A stretch of DNA of 64,000 nt from Achromobacter xylosoxidans A8 (GCF_000165835.1 NC_014640.1:3286001-3350000), one strand, 5' to 3'; shown: positions 1 to 11,803, numbered from the stretch's first letter. Notes: generated from the letters alone by a model not told the origin. Program-made: numbers and translations.

Positions 1-775
1 CGGCGCTGGCGCGCTGGCGTTGCGCGCCCAAGGCATCGGCGCGCGCCGCTTCAAGTTCGCCGCGGGCGCGCTCGAGTTCCAGCTCACCGCCGTCGCCCGC
101 CTCGAGGCGCATCTGGCTCAACGCAAAGCCGCGTTCGCGCAAGGCCAGCGTTTGCTGATAGATCTGGTGCTGGGTATCCAGCTCCCGGATCAGGAAGTAG
201 GTGTCGGCGACGTCGGCCTGCAAGGCCAGCAGTGTCAGCCGGTACAGCGCGCCGCTGCGAGCCTGTTCCGCTGATGCCGCGCCTATGGTCGAGGAAACGC
301 GGCCGAACAGATCGGCCTCATACGCCACCGCGGCGTCGGCCCGCCACAGCGTCGTGGTGGAAGCCGGCCCGTTGTCGCGTCCGCTGTACGAAGCTGGAGA
401 CTCCCGCTGGCGGGTCGGCCCGAAGCCCGCGTCCAGCCGGGGAAACAGCGCCGAGCGAGCCTGCCGATGCTGGGCGCGCGACTGCTGCAAGCGCGCGTAG
501 GCGGCGTGCAGCGTCGGATTGGCGTCCTGCGCGGCGGTCTGCAATGCGTTCAGGGCCGGATCCTGGAACAGGGTCCACCAGGCGCCGCGCAGCGCGTCGT
601 CGGCCGGCCGGGCGGTGGACCAGGCTCCCGTCGGTTCTGCCTGCGCCTGCTTGTAGGCGGGCGGGATGGGCCCGGAGTCGGGCGCGTGCGCCGGACGTAG
701 CGCGCATCCGGCCAGCGCCAGCGTCAGCAGCGTCAGCCCGAAGCGCAGGGCGCGATGATTCAATGCGTAGGTCAT
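1..775 (-). CDS. RND efflux outer-membrane lipoprotein, NodT family (partial, 3' end beyond window)
   Basis: Outer-membrane channel of a tripartite efflux pump, read on the minus strand from ATG at 775 and still open at the window edge (258 codons visible). The N-terminus has a hydrophobic signal ending in a lipobox (LAGC, Cys about residue 24), so it should be a lipoprotein. The first visible part includes the WWTLFQDPAL segment and the Tyr-Phe-Leu 'DTYFLIRELD' stretch typical of NodT/OprM-like channels. It begins one nucleotide after the stop codon of the pump gene, so it is translationally linked to it. Family membership is recognised from sequence; the substrate is unknown. Confidence 0.9.
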   Translation of the reverse strand, partial: MTYALNHRALRFGLTLLTLALAGCALRPAHAPDSGPIPPAYKQAQAEPTGAWSTARPADDALRGAWWTLFQDPALNALQTAAQDANPTLHAAYARLQQSRAQHRQARSALFPRLDAGFGPTRQRESPASYSGRDNGPASTTTLWRADAAVAYEADLFGRVSSTIGAASAEQARSGALYRLTLLALQADVADTYFLIRELDTQHQIYQQTLALRERGFALSQMRLEAGDGGELELERARGELEAARADALGAQRQRASA

Positions 776-776
776 G

Positions 777-3700
777 TTATGGGTTTCCTTGCAAGGCGGA
801 AGCTTGAACCGCGTCGCGGGCCGGTCCGGCTGGCGCGCGGGCTGCGACCAGATTGCGTCCGAAGCGCGCGTAGACGGCAGGCAGCACGAATAGCGTGAAC
901 AGGGTGCCCACCAGCAAGCCGGCCACCAGCACCGTGGCGATCGCGCGCTGGCTGCCCGCGCCGGCGCCGCTGGCGAACAGCAGCGGCATCAGGCCGCCGA
1001 CCATGGCGGCCGTGGTCATCAGGATGGGGCGGATGCGGGTGGCGGCGGCCGCGCGCACGGCCTGGACGCGGTCCAGCCCCCTGAGCCGCTGCTCAACATT
1101 GGCGAACTCCACGATCAGGATGCCGTGCTTGGTGATCAGGCCGATCAGCGTCACCAGCCCGATCTGGGTGTAGATGTTGAGCGTGGCGTAGCCGAAGAAC
1201 ATGGCGGCCAGCGCGCCGCAGGCGGCAAGCGGCACCGTGGTGAGGATCAGCAGCGGATCGCGGGCGCTCTCGAACTGGGCCGCCAGCACCAGAAATATGA
1301 AGGCCAGCGCAAAGGCGAAGGTCAGGGCAAAGCCGCCTTGTTCCTGCAGATACTGCCGGGATTCGCCCAGGAAGCTGGTCTGGAATCCCGCCGGCAGACT
1401 GGCGGCTTCGGCCTGCAGGAAGGCGACCGCCTGGCCCAGTGGCACACCGGGCGCGGGGATCGCGACCAGCGTGGCGCTGTTCAGCTGATTGAACTGCGTG
1501 AGGGCATTGGCCTCGACGCCTTTCTCCAGCGAGACCACGGTGGACAGCGGCACCTGTCCGCCGGTAGCGGTCCTGACATGGAACAGGTCCAGGGACTCGG
1601 CGTTCAGGCGCAGGTTGCGCGGCGCCTGGGGGATCACGTCGTAGGAGCGGCCCTGGGCGCCGAAGCGATTGACATAGGACTCGCCGACCAGACGCGCCAG
1701 GGTGTCGCCGATCTCTTTCATGCTCAGGCCCAGGTCGTGCGCCTTGGCGCGGTCGATCCGCACCAGCGTGGTCGGGTTGCTGAAGGTCAGGTCGGAATCC
1801 ACGAAGGCGAATTGGCCGCTGGCGCGCGCCGCGGTTTTCAACTTGTCCATCGCGTCGTGGACCGCCCGATGGCCGGCCGGGGACGACAGCACGAACTGCA
1901 CGGGAAAGCCGCCGACGGAGCCGGGCAGGGGCGGCGGCAGGAAGGCGGAGCCCGCAATGCCTTCGATGCCCGGCAAGGCCGCCTGCAGATCAGCCATGAT
2001 GGCTTCGGCGCTGCGGTCCCGCGTTTCCCACGGGCTCAGCATGACGCCAGCCCAGCCTTTGTTGAGCGCGCCGCCCGCGCCGGACACCATATAGACGGTA
2101 GCGGCTTCCGGCAGGGCGAGCAGCGCGGCCTCGACCCGTTTGGCCTCGGCCTCCAGGAATTCCAGGCTGCTGGCTTGGGGGCCTTTCATGTCGACGATGA
2201 TTTCCCCCTGGTCTTCCGCGGGGGCGAGTTCCGACTGCAAGCCGTTGAACAGGACGGGCAGGCTGAGCAGTACGCCAGCGCCGGCCAGCAGCACCGGCCG
2301 CGTGTCGCGCAGCATGCGCGCCAGCGCGCGCTCATAGACGCCCACCAGCTTGGCGGTCGCATGTTCCACCGCCCGCGCGTAGCGGCTGGGCGCCTGCTGG
2401 CGCATCAGCCTGGAGGCCACCATGGGAGACACGGTCAGCGCCACCATGGCGGACACCATCACAGCCGCGGCCAGCGTGAAGGCGAATTCGCTGAACAGCG
2501 CGCCCGTCAGGCCGCCGATCAGGCCCAGCGGGGCGTAGACCGCAACCAGCACCGCGGCCATCGTCAGCACGGGCCCAACGATTTCGCGCGCGCCGTTCAG
2601 TGCGGCATCCAGCGGCGATTCGCCTTCTTCCATGCGGCGATGGACGTTTTCCACCACGACGATCGCGTCGTCCACCACCAGGCCGATGGCCAGGACCATG
2701 GCCAGCAGGGTCAGCAGGTTCAGACTGAAGCCGAGCGCCAGCATGGCCGCCGCCGCGCCCAGCAGCGACAGCGGAATGCTCAGCACCGGCACGGCCACCG
2801 CGCGCAGCGAGCCGAGGAAGATGAAGATCACGAGCACCACTTCCAGGCTGGCAATGCCGAACTTGCCCAGCACATTGCCGATCGCGGCGTCGATGAAGAC
2901 GGTGACGTCATACGGAATCGCCATTTTTGCGCCGTCGGGCAGGTCCAATCCGGCCAGAATCCGGCGGACCTCGCGGGAAATATCTAGCGGATTGCCGCCG
3001 GGCGTTGCCATCACTTCCAGGTACGCGGCGGGTTCGCCGTTCATGCCCGCGACCTGGTTGCGGCTTTGCGCGCCGATCTCGACGGTGGCGATGTCTTCCA
3101 TCCGCACCAGGCTGGGGCCGCGCTTGACGACCAGTTCGCGAAAGCCCTGGGCGCTATCCAGGCTGGTGTCGGCGCGCACGTTCGTCACCACGAGCGCGTC
3201 GCGCAGTTGGCCGGGCGCGGCCTGGTAGTTGTTGTCCCGGATCGCGGATTCGACATCAGCGGCCGTGATGCCGTGGGCGCCCATGCGCAGCGGGTCGAGC
3301 CAGATGCGCATCGACAGCGCCTGTCCGCCCAGCACGTTCACGGCGGCCACGCCGTCGACCGTGCTCAGCATGGGCTTGGCCACGCGCATCAGGTAGTCCG
3401 TGATGCCCGTCAGGGGCTGGCCGGCGGGCGCGGTGAATCCGGCATAGACCACCCCGATGGCGCCGGGAGACTGCCGCACGACCACCGGGTCGTAGGCGCC
3501 CTCTGGCAGCAGATAGCGCACTTCGTTGACCTTGGTCAGGACCTCGGTCAGCGCGGTGTCGGAGTTCGCGTTCAGGCGCAGGTAGGCGTTGATGGTGCTG
3601 CGCCCTTGTTCGGACGATGAGGTCAGGTATTCCACGCCTTGCGTGGTGGCGACGGCCTGCGCCAGCGTGGCGGTGACAAAGCCCTGCATCAGGTCCGCGG

Positions 3701-3863
3701 ACGCGCCCGGATATTCGGTGGTGACGGTGACCACGGCGCTTTCGATGCGCGGATACTGGCGCAGCGGCAGGTCCAGCAGCGCGCGCAGGCCGACCAGGGC
3801 GATCAGCAGGGCGAACGCGGTGGTGAGGACAGGGCGGCGGATGAAGAAGTCGGTGAATGACAT
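777..3863 (-). CDS. RND (HAE1-type) multidrug efflux pump, inner-membrane transporter
   Basis: Proton-driven drug transporter of the AcrB/MexB superfamily, 1028 residues, the normal length for the family. It starts MSFTDFFIRRPVL, the usual RND N-terminus that precedes TM1, and carries the TM4 proton-relay motif LAIGLVVDDAIVVVENV with the two adjacent Asp at about residue 406. The two large periplasmic loops between TM1-2 and TM7-8 are present. It lies 6 bp after the adaptor gene and 1 bp before the channel gene, so a complete adaptor-pump-channel operon is present. No TetR or LysR regulator adjoins it here. The exact substrate cannot be read from sequence. Confidence 0.95.
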   Translation of the reverse strand: MSFTDFFIRRPVLTTAFALLIALVGLRALLDLPLRQYPRIESAVVTVTTEYPGASADLMQGFVTATLAQAVATTQGVEYLTSSSEQGRSTINAYLRLNANSDTALTEVLTKVNEVRYLLPEGAYDPVVVRQSPGAIGVVYAGFTAPAGQPLTGITDYLMRVAKPMLSTVDGVAAVNVLGGQALSMRIWLDPLRMGAHGITAADVESAIRDNNYQAAPGQLRDALVVTNVRADTSLDSAQGFRELVVKRGPSLVRMEDIATVEIGAQSRNQVAGMNGEPAAYLEVMATPGGNPLDISREVRRILAGLDLPDGAKMAIPYDVTVFIDAAIGNVLGKFGIASLEVVLVIFIFLGSLRAVAVPVLSIPLSLLGAAAAMLALGFSLNLLTLLAMVLAIGLVVDDAIVVVENVHRRMEEGESPLDAALNGAREIVGPVLTMAAVLVAVYAPLGLIGGLTGALFSEFAFTLAAAVMVSAMVALTVSPMVASRLMRQQAPSRYARAVEHATAKLVGVYERALARMLRDTRPVLLAGAGVLLSLPVLFNGLQSELAPAEDQGEIIVDMKGPQASSLEFLEAEAKRVEAALLALPEAATVYMVSGAGGALNKGWAGVMLSPWETRDRSAEAIMADLQAALPGIEGIAGSAFLPPPLPGSVGGFPVQFVLSSPAGHRAVHDAMDKLKTAARASGQFAFVDSDLTFSNPTTLVRIDRAKAHDLGLSMKEIGDTLARLVGESYVNRFGAQGRSYDVIPQAPRNLRLNAESLDLFHVRTATGGQVPLSTVVSLEKGVEANALTQFNQLNSATLVAIPAPGVPLGQAVAFLQAEAASLPAGFQTSFLGESRQYLQEQGGFALTFAFALAFIFLVLAAQFESARDPLLILTTVPLAACGALAAMFFGYATLNIYTQIGLVTLIGLITKHGILIVEFANVEQRLRGLDRVQAVRAAAATRIRPILMTTAAMVGGLMPLLFASGAGAGSQRAIATVLVAGLLVGTLFTLFVLPAVYARFGRNLVAARAPAGPARDAVQASALQGNP

Positions 3864-3869
3864 GGCGTC

Positions 3870-4985
3870 TTACTCTCCCGCCAGGCGCGGACGGACGGCG
3901 GCGCCGTCGTGCAGGTTGATCTGGCCAGCGATGACCACCAGATCGCCGTCGCGCAGATCCGTATCCGACAGCGCGACCTGGCCGTCCCGGGTTGCGCCGG
4001 TCTGCACGGACACGAGCCGGACGCGCGCTGGGTCGTCATTGCGCATGGCGTAGACCGTCTCGCCAGACAGGGTGCTTTGAACGGCTTCGGCCGGCACGGT
4101 GAGCGTGGCGGTGTCGGCCGGCAGCGATACGCTGACCCGGGCATACGCGCCGGGCCATAGGCGGCCAGCCGCGTCCGGCGCCAGCGTGGCACGGACCCTC
4201 AGCGCGCGGCTGCCGGCGTCGATCTGTGGATCGATCGCGGAGACTTTGCCCGCCAGCGGAGCCTGTCCGCCGCCGTCGCTGGCGACAGACACGTCCAGTC
4301 CCAGCCGCAATGCGGCGGCGTGCCGGTCCGGCAGGGTGAAATCCACATGCAGCAGGCGGGTGTCGGTCAGGGTGGCGATGGGCGTGCCCGCCTCGACGTA
4401 CTGGCCCAGATTGATCAGCCGCAGCCCCAGCGTGCCCGCGAACGGCGCGCGCACCAGGCGCTGGGCCAGGTCTTCTTCTCCCTGTGCGACCTGGGCCCTG
4501 GTTTCGGCGTGCAGCGCCGCGTGCTGTTCGTACTCGGCGCGCGACAGGGTTTGTCCGAGCAGGCGCTTGGCGCGGTCCAGGTTGGCCTGGGCCAGCGCGG
4601 CCGATGCGCGATGCCGCTCGAGCTCGCGGCGCACCGGGCCATCGTTGATCTGCACCAGCGGCAATCCTGCCGCGACCTGCTGGCCGCTGGCGAAATGGAT
4701 GGCGGTGACGCGCCCCGCGACCTCGGGCGCCACCAGCACTTGCTGGTCCGCCACGACGGTGCCGATCGCCTGCAAGGCGGCGGACAGCGTTCCGACCCGG
4801 GCGGGTGCCACCAGTACAGGAACGGGTGCGGCGTCATCTGCCGACGCGGCTTGGGCGGCGGCTGCGGCCTTGCGTTGCGTGTCGTAGAGGTAGAGGCCGC
4901 CAATGGCGGCAAGAACGAGCGTGGCGGTCAGGGCCAGTTTGCGGCGGGCAGTGCGCGGCGGCGCTGGGTTCGGGATCTGAGACAT
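3870..4985 (-). CDS. RND efflux periplasmic adaptor (membrane fusion protein)
   Basis: Periplasmic adaptor joining the RND pump to the outer-membrane channel. A short cytoplasmic N-terminus is followed by one hydrophobic segment (about residues 18-34), then the lipoyl/barrel-sandwich half-motifs (GTVVADQQVLVAPEVAGRVT and RAPFAGTLGLRLINLGQYV), an alpha hairpin and the beta-barrel domain. Start choice is uncertain: in-frame ATGs occur at 4985 and 4994 and a TTG at 5006, none with a clear Shine-Dalgarno; 4985 leaves the most typical short cytoplasmic tail. First gene of the efflux operon; the roughly 190 bp up to the plus-strand ABC gene is a divergent promoter region. Confidence 0.9.
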   Translation of the reverse strand: MSQIPNPAPPRTARRKLALTATLVLAAIGGLYLYDTQRKAAAAAQAASADDAAPVPVLVAPARVGTLSAALQAIGTVVADQQVLVAPEVAGRVTAIHFASGQQVAAGLPLVQINDGPVRRELERHRASAALAQANLDRAKRLLGQTLSRAEYEQHAALHAETRAQVAQGEEDLAQRLVRAPFAGTLGLRLINLGQYVEAGTPIATLTDTRLLHVDFTLPDRHAAALRLGLDVSVASDGGGQAPLAGKVSAIDPQIDAGSRALRVRATLAPDAAGRLWPGAYARVSVSLPADTATLTVPAEAVQSTLSGETVYAMRNDDPARVRLVSVQTGATRDGQVALSDTDLRDGDLVVIAGQINLHDGAAVRPRLAGE

Positions 4986-5177
4986 GAGGCCCATACGTAG
5001 AGTCAATGTAGCTGCGCTAAATGCGCAGATGGCAAGACTCGCAATGGTAGGGAGGCAGTCTCCCTTGGGGAAACGATAAGTTCTCCGTTATGGATTTAGT
5101 TTTTCTCATCTCTTTGCGGAATGGCGGGCGCGCCTGCATGCCGGCGTTTGCGCAGTTGCGGTCTAAGATCCGTACCC

Positions 5178-5804
5178 ATGCCGATCCGTAACTCCGAACC
5201 GCGCCCGCTGCTCACGCTGCGCGGCCTGTATAGCGAACGCCTTTCCCCCGTAAGCCTGGACCTGGCCCCGGGCGAATGCGCGGCAATCATGGGCCCTTCG
5301 GGCTCAGGCAAATCCCTGCTGCTGCGACAGGTGGCCGATCTCGATCCCGGACATGGCGTAGCCTTGCTCGACGGCAGGCCGCGCTCGGGCATGCGGGGCC
5401 ACGAATGGCGCCGCCAGGTCATCTATTGCCAGGCCGAGGCCGGCTGGTGGGACGACCGGGTCGCGCCGCATTTCACGGACCGCGCGCGGGCCTTGGCCAT
5501 CATGGAGCGCCTGGGACTGTCGGCGGACAAGCTGGACGCGCTGGTGCACGAGCTGTCCACTGGCGAACGCCAGCGCCTGGGCCTGGTCCGCGCCTTGGCG
5601 CAGGAGCCGCGCGTGCTGTTGCTGGACGAGCCCACGGCGGCGTTGGACCAGACGGCTACGGACCGGGTCGAAGAGGAATTGCGGCGCTACCTGGGCAGTG
5701 GGGCCGCGGTATTGATGGTGACCCACAGTCCGGCCCAGGCCGAGCGCATGGCGCGCCGTTCCTGGCGCATGGAGCAAGGCAGGATGGAGCCGCTATGGAC
5801 GTGA
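5178..5804 (+). CDS. fetA: ABC transporter ATP-binding protein, FetA/YbbL type
   Basis: Cytoplasmic ATPase of a two-component ABC transporter, 208 residues. It shows Walker A GPSGSGKS (about residues 38-45), ABC signature LSTGERQRL, Walker B VLLLDEPT and the switch His in MVTHS. The small size and the partner immediately downstream match E. coli FetA (YbbL), which with FetB has been linked to iron homeostasis and peroxide resistance. An upstream in-frame ATG at 5121 would add 19 residues without homology, so 5178 is preferred. It overlaps the permease start by 10 bp. The role in this organism is inferred from E. coli. Confidence 0.85.
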   Translation: MPIRNSEPRPLLTLRGLYSERLSPVSLDLAPGECAAIMGPSGSGKSLLLRQVADLDPGHGVALLDGRPRSGMRGHEWRRQVIYCQAEAGWWDDRVAPHFTDRARALAIMERLGLSADKLDALVHELSTGERQRLGLVRALAQEPRVLLLDEPTAALDQTATDRVEEELRRYLGSGAAVLMVTHSPAQAERMARRSWRMEQGRMEPLWT

Positions 5805-6592
5805 TCAAGCTGCAGGCCACGGATCTGGCCATCGCTTCCTTGCTGGTGCTGCTGAGCGCCGGCATTTCCTTCGCCCTGCGGCTGAACCTGCAACGCCAGG
5901 TGCTGTGGGCGGCGCTGCGCACGGTGGTGCAGCTGCTGCTGGTCGGCCATATCCTGCGCATCGTGTTCGCGCACGCGGCGCCCTGGCTGACGGCGCTGGT
6001 GGTGGCGGTGATGATGGCGCTGGCGGCCAGGGAGGTTGCTGCGCGACCCAAGGCCCGGCTGACGCAGCGCGGCAACGGCTGGGTGGGCGCGATGGCGGTG
6101 GCGGGGACCACGGTTATCACGGTGCTGTTCATCCTGAATACGGCGCTGCGCCCGGAGCCCTGGTACGACCCGCGCTACACCATCGCCCTGATCGGCATCG
6201 TGCTGGGCAGCGTACTCAACGCCGCCAGCCTGGCGTTGGACGGCGTGTTGTCGGGCGCACGGCGGGAGAAGCTGGCGATCGAGGCGCGGCTGGCCCTGGG
6301 GGCGACCGCGCACGAGGCGTTTTCGTCCCTGCTGCGCGAGTCCGTGCGGCGCGGCATCGTGCCCAGCATCAACCAGATGTCGGCGGCCGGCATCATCACG
6401 CTGCCGGGCATCATGACCGGCCAGATCATTGCCGGCATGGATCCGATAGAGGCCGCGAAGTACCAGATCCTGCTGATGTTCCTGCTGTGCGGCGCCAGCG
6501 CCATGGCGGCGATGGCGGCGGCTTACGGCGCGATGCGCCGGCTGACGGATGAGCGCGGGAGGCTCAGGCTGGACCGGCTGCATCCGGGATAG
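5795..6592 (+). CDS. fetB: ABC transporter permease, FetB/YbbM type
   Basis: Membrane partner of the preceding ATPase, 265 residues (E. coli FetB is 259). It has about seven hydrophobic segments and the family's conserved stretches LNLQRQVLWAALRTVVQLLL near the N-terminus and INQMSAAGIITLPGIMTGQI in the second half. The ATG at 5795 lies inside the end of fetA, which indicates translational coupling. The frame stays open upstream across fetA, but that extension has no membrane or homologous character and is not used. The gene is followed by a 190-bp gap before the glycosyltransferase. Confidence 0.87.
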   Translation: MDVIKLQATDLAIASLLVLLSAGISFALRLNLQRQVLWAALRTVVQLLLVGHILRIVFAHAAPWLTALVVAVMMALAAREVAARPKARLTQRGNGWVGAMAVAGTTVITVLFILNTALRPEPWYDPRYTIALIGIVLGSVLNAASLALDGVLSGARREKLAIEARLALGATAHEAFSSLLRESVRRGIVPSINQMSAAGIITLPGIMTGQIIAGMDPIEAAKYQILLMFLLCGASAMAAMAAAYGAMRRLTDERGRLRLDRLHPG

Positions 6593-6785
6593 CCATTCCA
6601 GGCGCTTTTTTCCGGAAATTTCATGAAAGCTTGACGCGCGCTTGGCGATACTGCGCGCAATCTTGCATTTTCCTGAACTCTTTCCGGACTTCCATGCCGC
6701 CTGTGCCCAGTGCCGCAGTACCCCCGCAGCGCCTTGCTTCCTTTCCGCGCCGCCTCCCGACGCCTGCCATGCGGGAGCGCCGGGC

Positions 6786-8396
6786 ATGAGCGCGTCCATG
6801 GCAACTTCCATGAGCCTGCCGGCGCGGCGCACGGCCTGGCCTGGGTGGCTGGTGCTGGCGTGTCTGGCCTTGTGGCTGGGCGCGCTGGCCTGGGCGCGCT
6901 GGCTGACCTTGCCCGACGAGGGCCGCTATGCCGGCGTCGCCTGGGAAATGCTGCGCAGCGGCTCACCCATGGTGCCGCTGCTTGACGGCATGCCGTACTT
7001 CCACAAGCCGCCGCTGTACTACTGGCTGGCCCAGATCAGCTACGTGCTGTTCGGTGTGAATGAATTCAGTGCGCGGCTGCCGTCGCTGCTGGGCGCCTGG
7101 AGCGCGGGCGCGGGACTTTATGCCTTCGTGTCGCGCTACCGCAATGCCGCGCAGGCGCGCTGGGCGGTAGTTATCCTGGGCTTGATGCCGTTGTTCTTCG
7201 GCGCGGCCCAGTTCGCCAACATGGATATGCTGGTGGCCAGCATGATCACGCTGTGCGTGCTGGCCGCGGCCGATACCGCCTTGCGGCGTGCCGCCGGACG
7301 GCCGTTCCGCGCCATGTCGGTGGCCACGGGCGTGCTGGCGGCGCTGGCGGTGCTGGCCAAGGGGCTGATCGGGCTGGCCTTGCCGGGCGCCATCGTGCTG
7401 GCGTGGCTGCTGTTGCGCCGCGATTGGCCGGGCGTGCGCGCCTTGCTGTGGGCGCCGGCCTTGCTGGCCTTCGCGGCGGTTGCGGTGCCGTGGTTCTGGC
7501 TGATGGAACTGCGCTATCCGGGCTTCTATCAGTACTTCTTCGTCTACCAGCAGTTCGAACGCTTTTCGCAGGGCGGCTTCAACAACGCGCAGCCGGTCTG
7601 GTTCTACCTGCCTATCGTGGCGGGGCTGGCGCTGCCGTGGTCGATCTGGGCGGTATCGGTCTTCAAGCCGGCGTACTGGCGCGAGTCCGACCCGCAAGGC
7701 CTGCGGCGCCTGGCGGCGATCTGGATCGCGGTCGTGATCGTGTTCTTTTCGATTCCGCATTCCAAGCTCATCGGCTATGTGTTGCCAGTGTTCCCGCCGT
7801 TGGCTTTTTTGATCAGCGAACGGCTGGCGCCCGCATGGGTAGCCGGCAAGCGGCGTGGCGCCTGGATCGCCGCCGGGGCGGCTGTCGTCATCTGCCTGGC
7901 CGCGATCATCGTCGCCGCGTCGAATCCGCGCGGCAGCGCGGGGCCGCTGGCGGCGGATCTGCGTAAGGAAATGCAGCCGCAGGACATCCACATGGCGCTG
8001 CATACCTTGCCCTTCGACCTGGGTTTCTATACCCAGGCCCGGGAGCCCGCCTGGATGGTCGACGACTGGAACAATCCCGAGATTCCCACGCGGGACAACT
8101 GGCGCAAGGAGTTGTACGACGCGGCGAAGTTCGATCCCGTCATGGGCAAGCGCGTGCTGATCGGCGCCGACGACATGCCTGTGCGCATGTGCGCTGCGGC
8201 GGACGGGGCGCGCTTCTGGATCTGGGGCCGGGACGACGATGCCGCCAGATACCCCGTGCTCAATGGCGTGACGCCACGGCTTTCCAGCGATAGGCGGACG
8301 ATATGGCGCATCGATATCGACGCGGCGTTCCGCCAGCGCATGTGCGGCGGCCTGCCGGCCGCGGGCCAGGCCGCTCCGCTGGCGCCCAAACCCTGA
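6786..8396 (+). CDS. ArnT/PMT-family integral membrane glycosyltransferase
   Basis: Polytopic membrane glycosyltransferase of the ArnT/PMT (GT83/GT39-like) group, 536 residues. This group moves a sugar from a polyprenyl-phosphate donor onto lipid A or protein at the periplasmic face. The first loop carries the hallmark LPDEGRYAGVAWEM with the acidic pair (DE), followed by YFHKPPLYYWL, matching ArnT's 'DE.RY' and 'EKP..YW' positions. About 12 hydrophobic segments are followed by a soluble C-terminal part. ATG 6786 has a GGGAG about 12 nt upstream; ATG 6801 is the alternative. The acceptor and sugar are unknown; no arn or lgm biosynthesis genes adjoin it. A DedA gene follows after 72 bp. Confidence 0.85.
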   Translation: MSASMATSMSLPARRTAWPGWLVLACLALWLGALAWARWLTLPDEGRYAGVAWEMLRSGSPMVPLLDGMPYFHKPPLYYWLAQISYVLFGVNEFSARLPSLLGAWSAGAGLYAFVSRYRNAAQARWAVVILGLMPLFFGAAQFANMDMLVASMITLCVLAAADTALRRAAGRPFRAMSVATGVLAALAVLAKGLIGLALPGAIVLAWLLLRRDWPGVRALLWAPALLAFAAVAVPWFWLMELRYPGFYQYFFVYQQFERFSQGGFNNAQPVWFYLPIVAGLALPWSIWAVSVFKPAYWRESDPQGLRRLAAIWIAVVIVFFSIPHSKLIGYVLPVFPPLAFLISERLAPAWVAGKRRGAWIAAGAAVVICLAAIIVAASNPRGSAGPLAADLRKEMQPQDIHMALHTLPFDLGFYTQAREPAWMVDDWNNPEIPTRDNWRKELYDAAKFDPVMGKRVLIGADDMPVRMCAAADGARFWIWGRDDDAARYPVLNGVTPRLSSDRRTIWRIDIDAAFRQRMCGGLPAAGQAAPLAPKP

Positions 8397-8468
8397 CCAA
8401 GCGCGGGGCCGCGACGTGCCGCCCCACCTCCGAATGGCTGCAAACCATCAAGCATCGTGGATCCGATC

Positions 8469-9113
8469 ATGAGCATTCTCGAACTATTTTCCTGGCTGAC
8501 CAGCGAGCATGGCCTGATGGCCTTGCTGGCGCAGAACTGGGTCCTGGGCACCGCAATCATCGCCGCCGTCATCTTCGTGGAGACGGGTTTAGTGGTGATG
8601 CCGTTCCTGCCTGGCGACTCGCTGCTGTTCGCCGCGGGGGCGTTCCTCGGGCTGGCCGGCATCGATCCCGCCATATCGCTGGCGGCGATCACCGCCGCAG
8701 CCATTGCCGGCGATGCGTTGAACTACACGATAGGGTCGTCTTCGTGGGGGCAGCGGCTTGCCCGCAGCCGCTGGGTCAAGCCTGAACATATGGTGCGCGC
8801 CCGGGCGTACTTCGTCCGCTACGGCGCCATGACGATCACCGTGGCGCGCTTCGTGCCCATCGTGCGTACCCTGGCGCCGTTTGTCGCCGGCCTGTCGCAG
8901 ATGCCGCGCCGCACGTTCTATGCCTACAACCTCATCGGCGGCGTCCTGTGGTGCTCGTCGATGCTGCTGGCCGGCTATTGGCTGGGCTCGATCTCCTGGG
9001 TGCGGTCGAATCTGCACTGGGTGTCGCTCATCATCATCGGCCTGTCGCTGATTCCGGTCGCGCTGCAGTTCCTGCAGGTGCGTCAACTGCGCCATGGGGA
9101 ATCGCAGCAGTAG
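8469..9113 (+). CDS. DedA family membrane protein
   Basis: Inner-membrane protein of the DedA/VTT family, 214 residues. Members act as lipid-carrier or phospholipid flippases (undecaprenyl phosphate or phosphatidylethanolamine) and affect polymyxin resistance in several Gram-negatives. Visible motifs are the early acidic pair region (FVETGLVVMPFLPGDSLLF) and the conserved Arg-rich stretch VARFVPIVRTLAPFVAG. ATG 8469 is preferred over GTG 8457, which lies four codons upstream. It sits directly after the ArnT-like gene in the same direction and is closed by the strong bidirectional terminator at 9123-9170. Confidence 0.9.
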   Translation: MSILELFSWLTSEHGLMALLAQNWVLGTAIIAAVIFVETGLVVMPFLPGDSLLFAAGAFLGLAGIDPAISLAAITAAAIAGDALNYTIGSSSWGQRLARSRWVKPEHMVRARAYFVRYGAMTITVARFVPIVRTLAPFVAGLSQMPRRTFYAYNLIGGVLWCSSMLLAGYWLGSISWVRSNLHWVSLIIIGLSLIPVALQFLQVRQLRHGESQQ

Positions 9114-9122
9114 GAGCCCGCC

Positions 9123-9170
9123 CAACGAAAAAGGCCGGCAGCCCCTTGGGGGTGCCGGCCTTTTTCGTTG
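9123..9170. terminator. Bidirectional intrinsic terminator between dedA and icd
   Basis: An 18-nt arm (9123-9140) is perfectly inverted at 9153-9170, with an additional CCCC/GGGG pairing inside the loop. The arms begin CAACGAAAAA and end TTTTTCGTTG, so a U-run follows the GC stem on both strands. It lies 9 bp past the dedA stop and 23 bp past the icd stop, which fits termination of both convergent units. Confidence 0.93.
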
Positions 9171-9193
9171 CCGCCGTGTTGCGCGGCAGGCGT

Positions 9194-11740
<2,547 letters not shown>

Positions 11741-11803
11741 ATGAATTTCCGCGCCGTCCGCATTTCGCTGATTATTACCATCATTCCTGGAATGGTGGGT
11801 TAG
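11741..11803 (+). CDS. Leader peptide of the ilvA attenuator (20 residues, Ile-rich)
   Basis: A 21-codon ORF (ATG 11741, TAG 11801-11803) encodes MNFRAVRISLIITIIPGMVG. Five of 20 residues are Ile (ATT x4, ATC x1), with two Val and one Leu, and four of the five Ile fall within five consecutive codons. It has an AAGGAGG ribosome-binding site about 13 nt upstream and is followed by a terminator hairpin and T-run before ilvA, whose pathway makes isoleucine. Composition and position are those of an amino-acid-biosynthesis leader peptide: when charged Ile-tRNA is scarce, stalling at the Ile codons would favour readthrough into ilvA. No expression evidence exists here. Confidence 0.85.
   Translation: MNFRAVRISLIITIIPGMVG

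Noticed and set aside
1125..2987. Long plus-strand open frame opposite the RND pump gene
   Set aside because: It is a reverse-frame shadow caused by high GC; the translation is Gln/His/Arg-rich with no family features, while the minus strand encodes an intact RND protein.
4986..5006. TTG start for the RND adaptor
   Set aside because: Adds only seven non-conserved residues and has no ribosome-binding site; two ATGs follow.
5276..5794. N-terminal extension of FetB into fetA
   Set aside because: The extension reads the ABC ATPase gene in another frame and has no membrane character; ATG 5795 gives the family length.
6786..8396. Bordetella lgm-type lipid A glucosamine locus
   Set aside because: Only the ArnT-like gene is present; no lgmA, lgmC or lgmD-like genes adjoin it.
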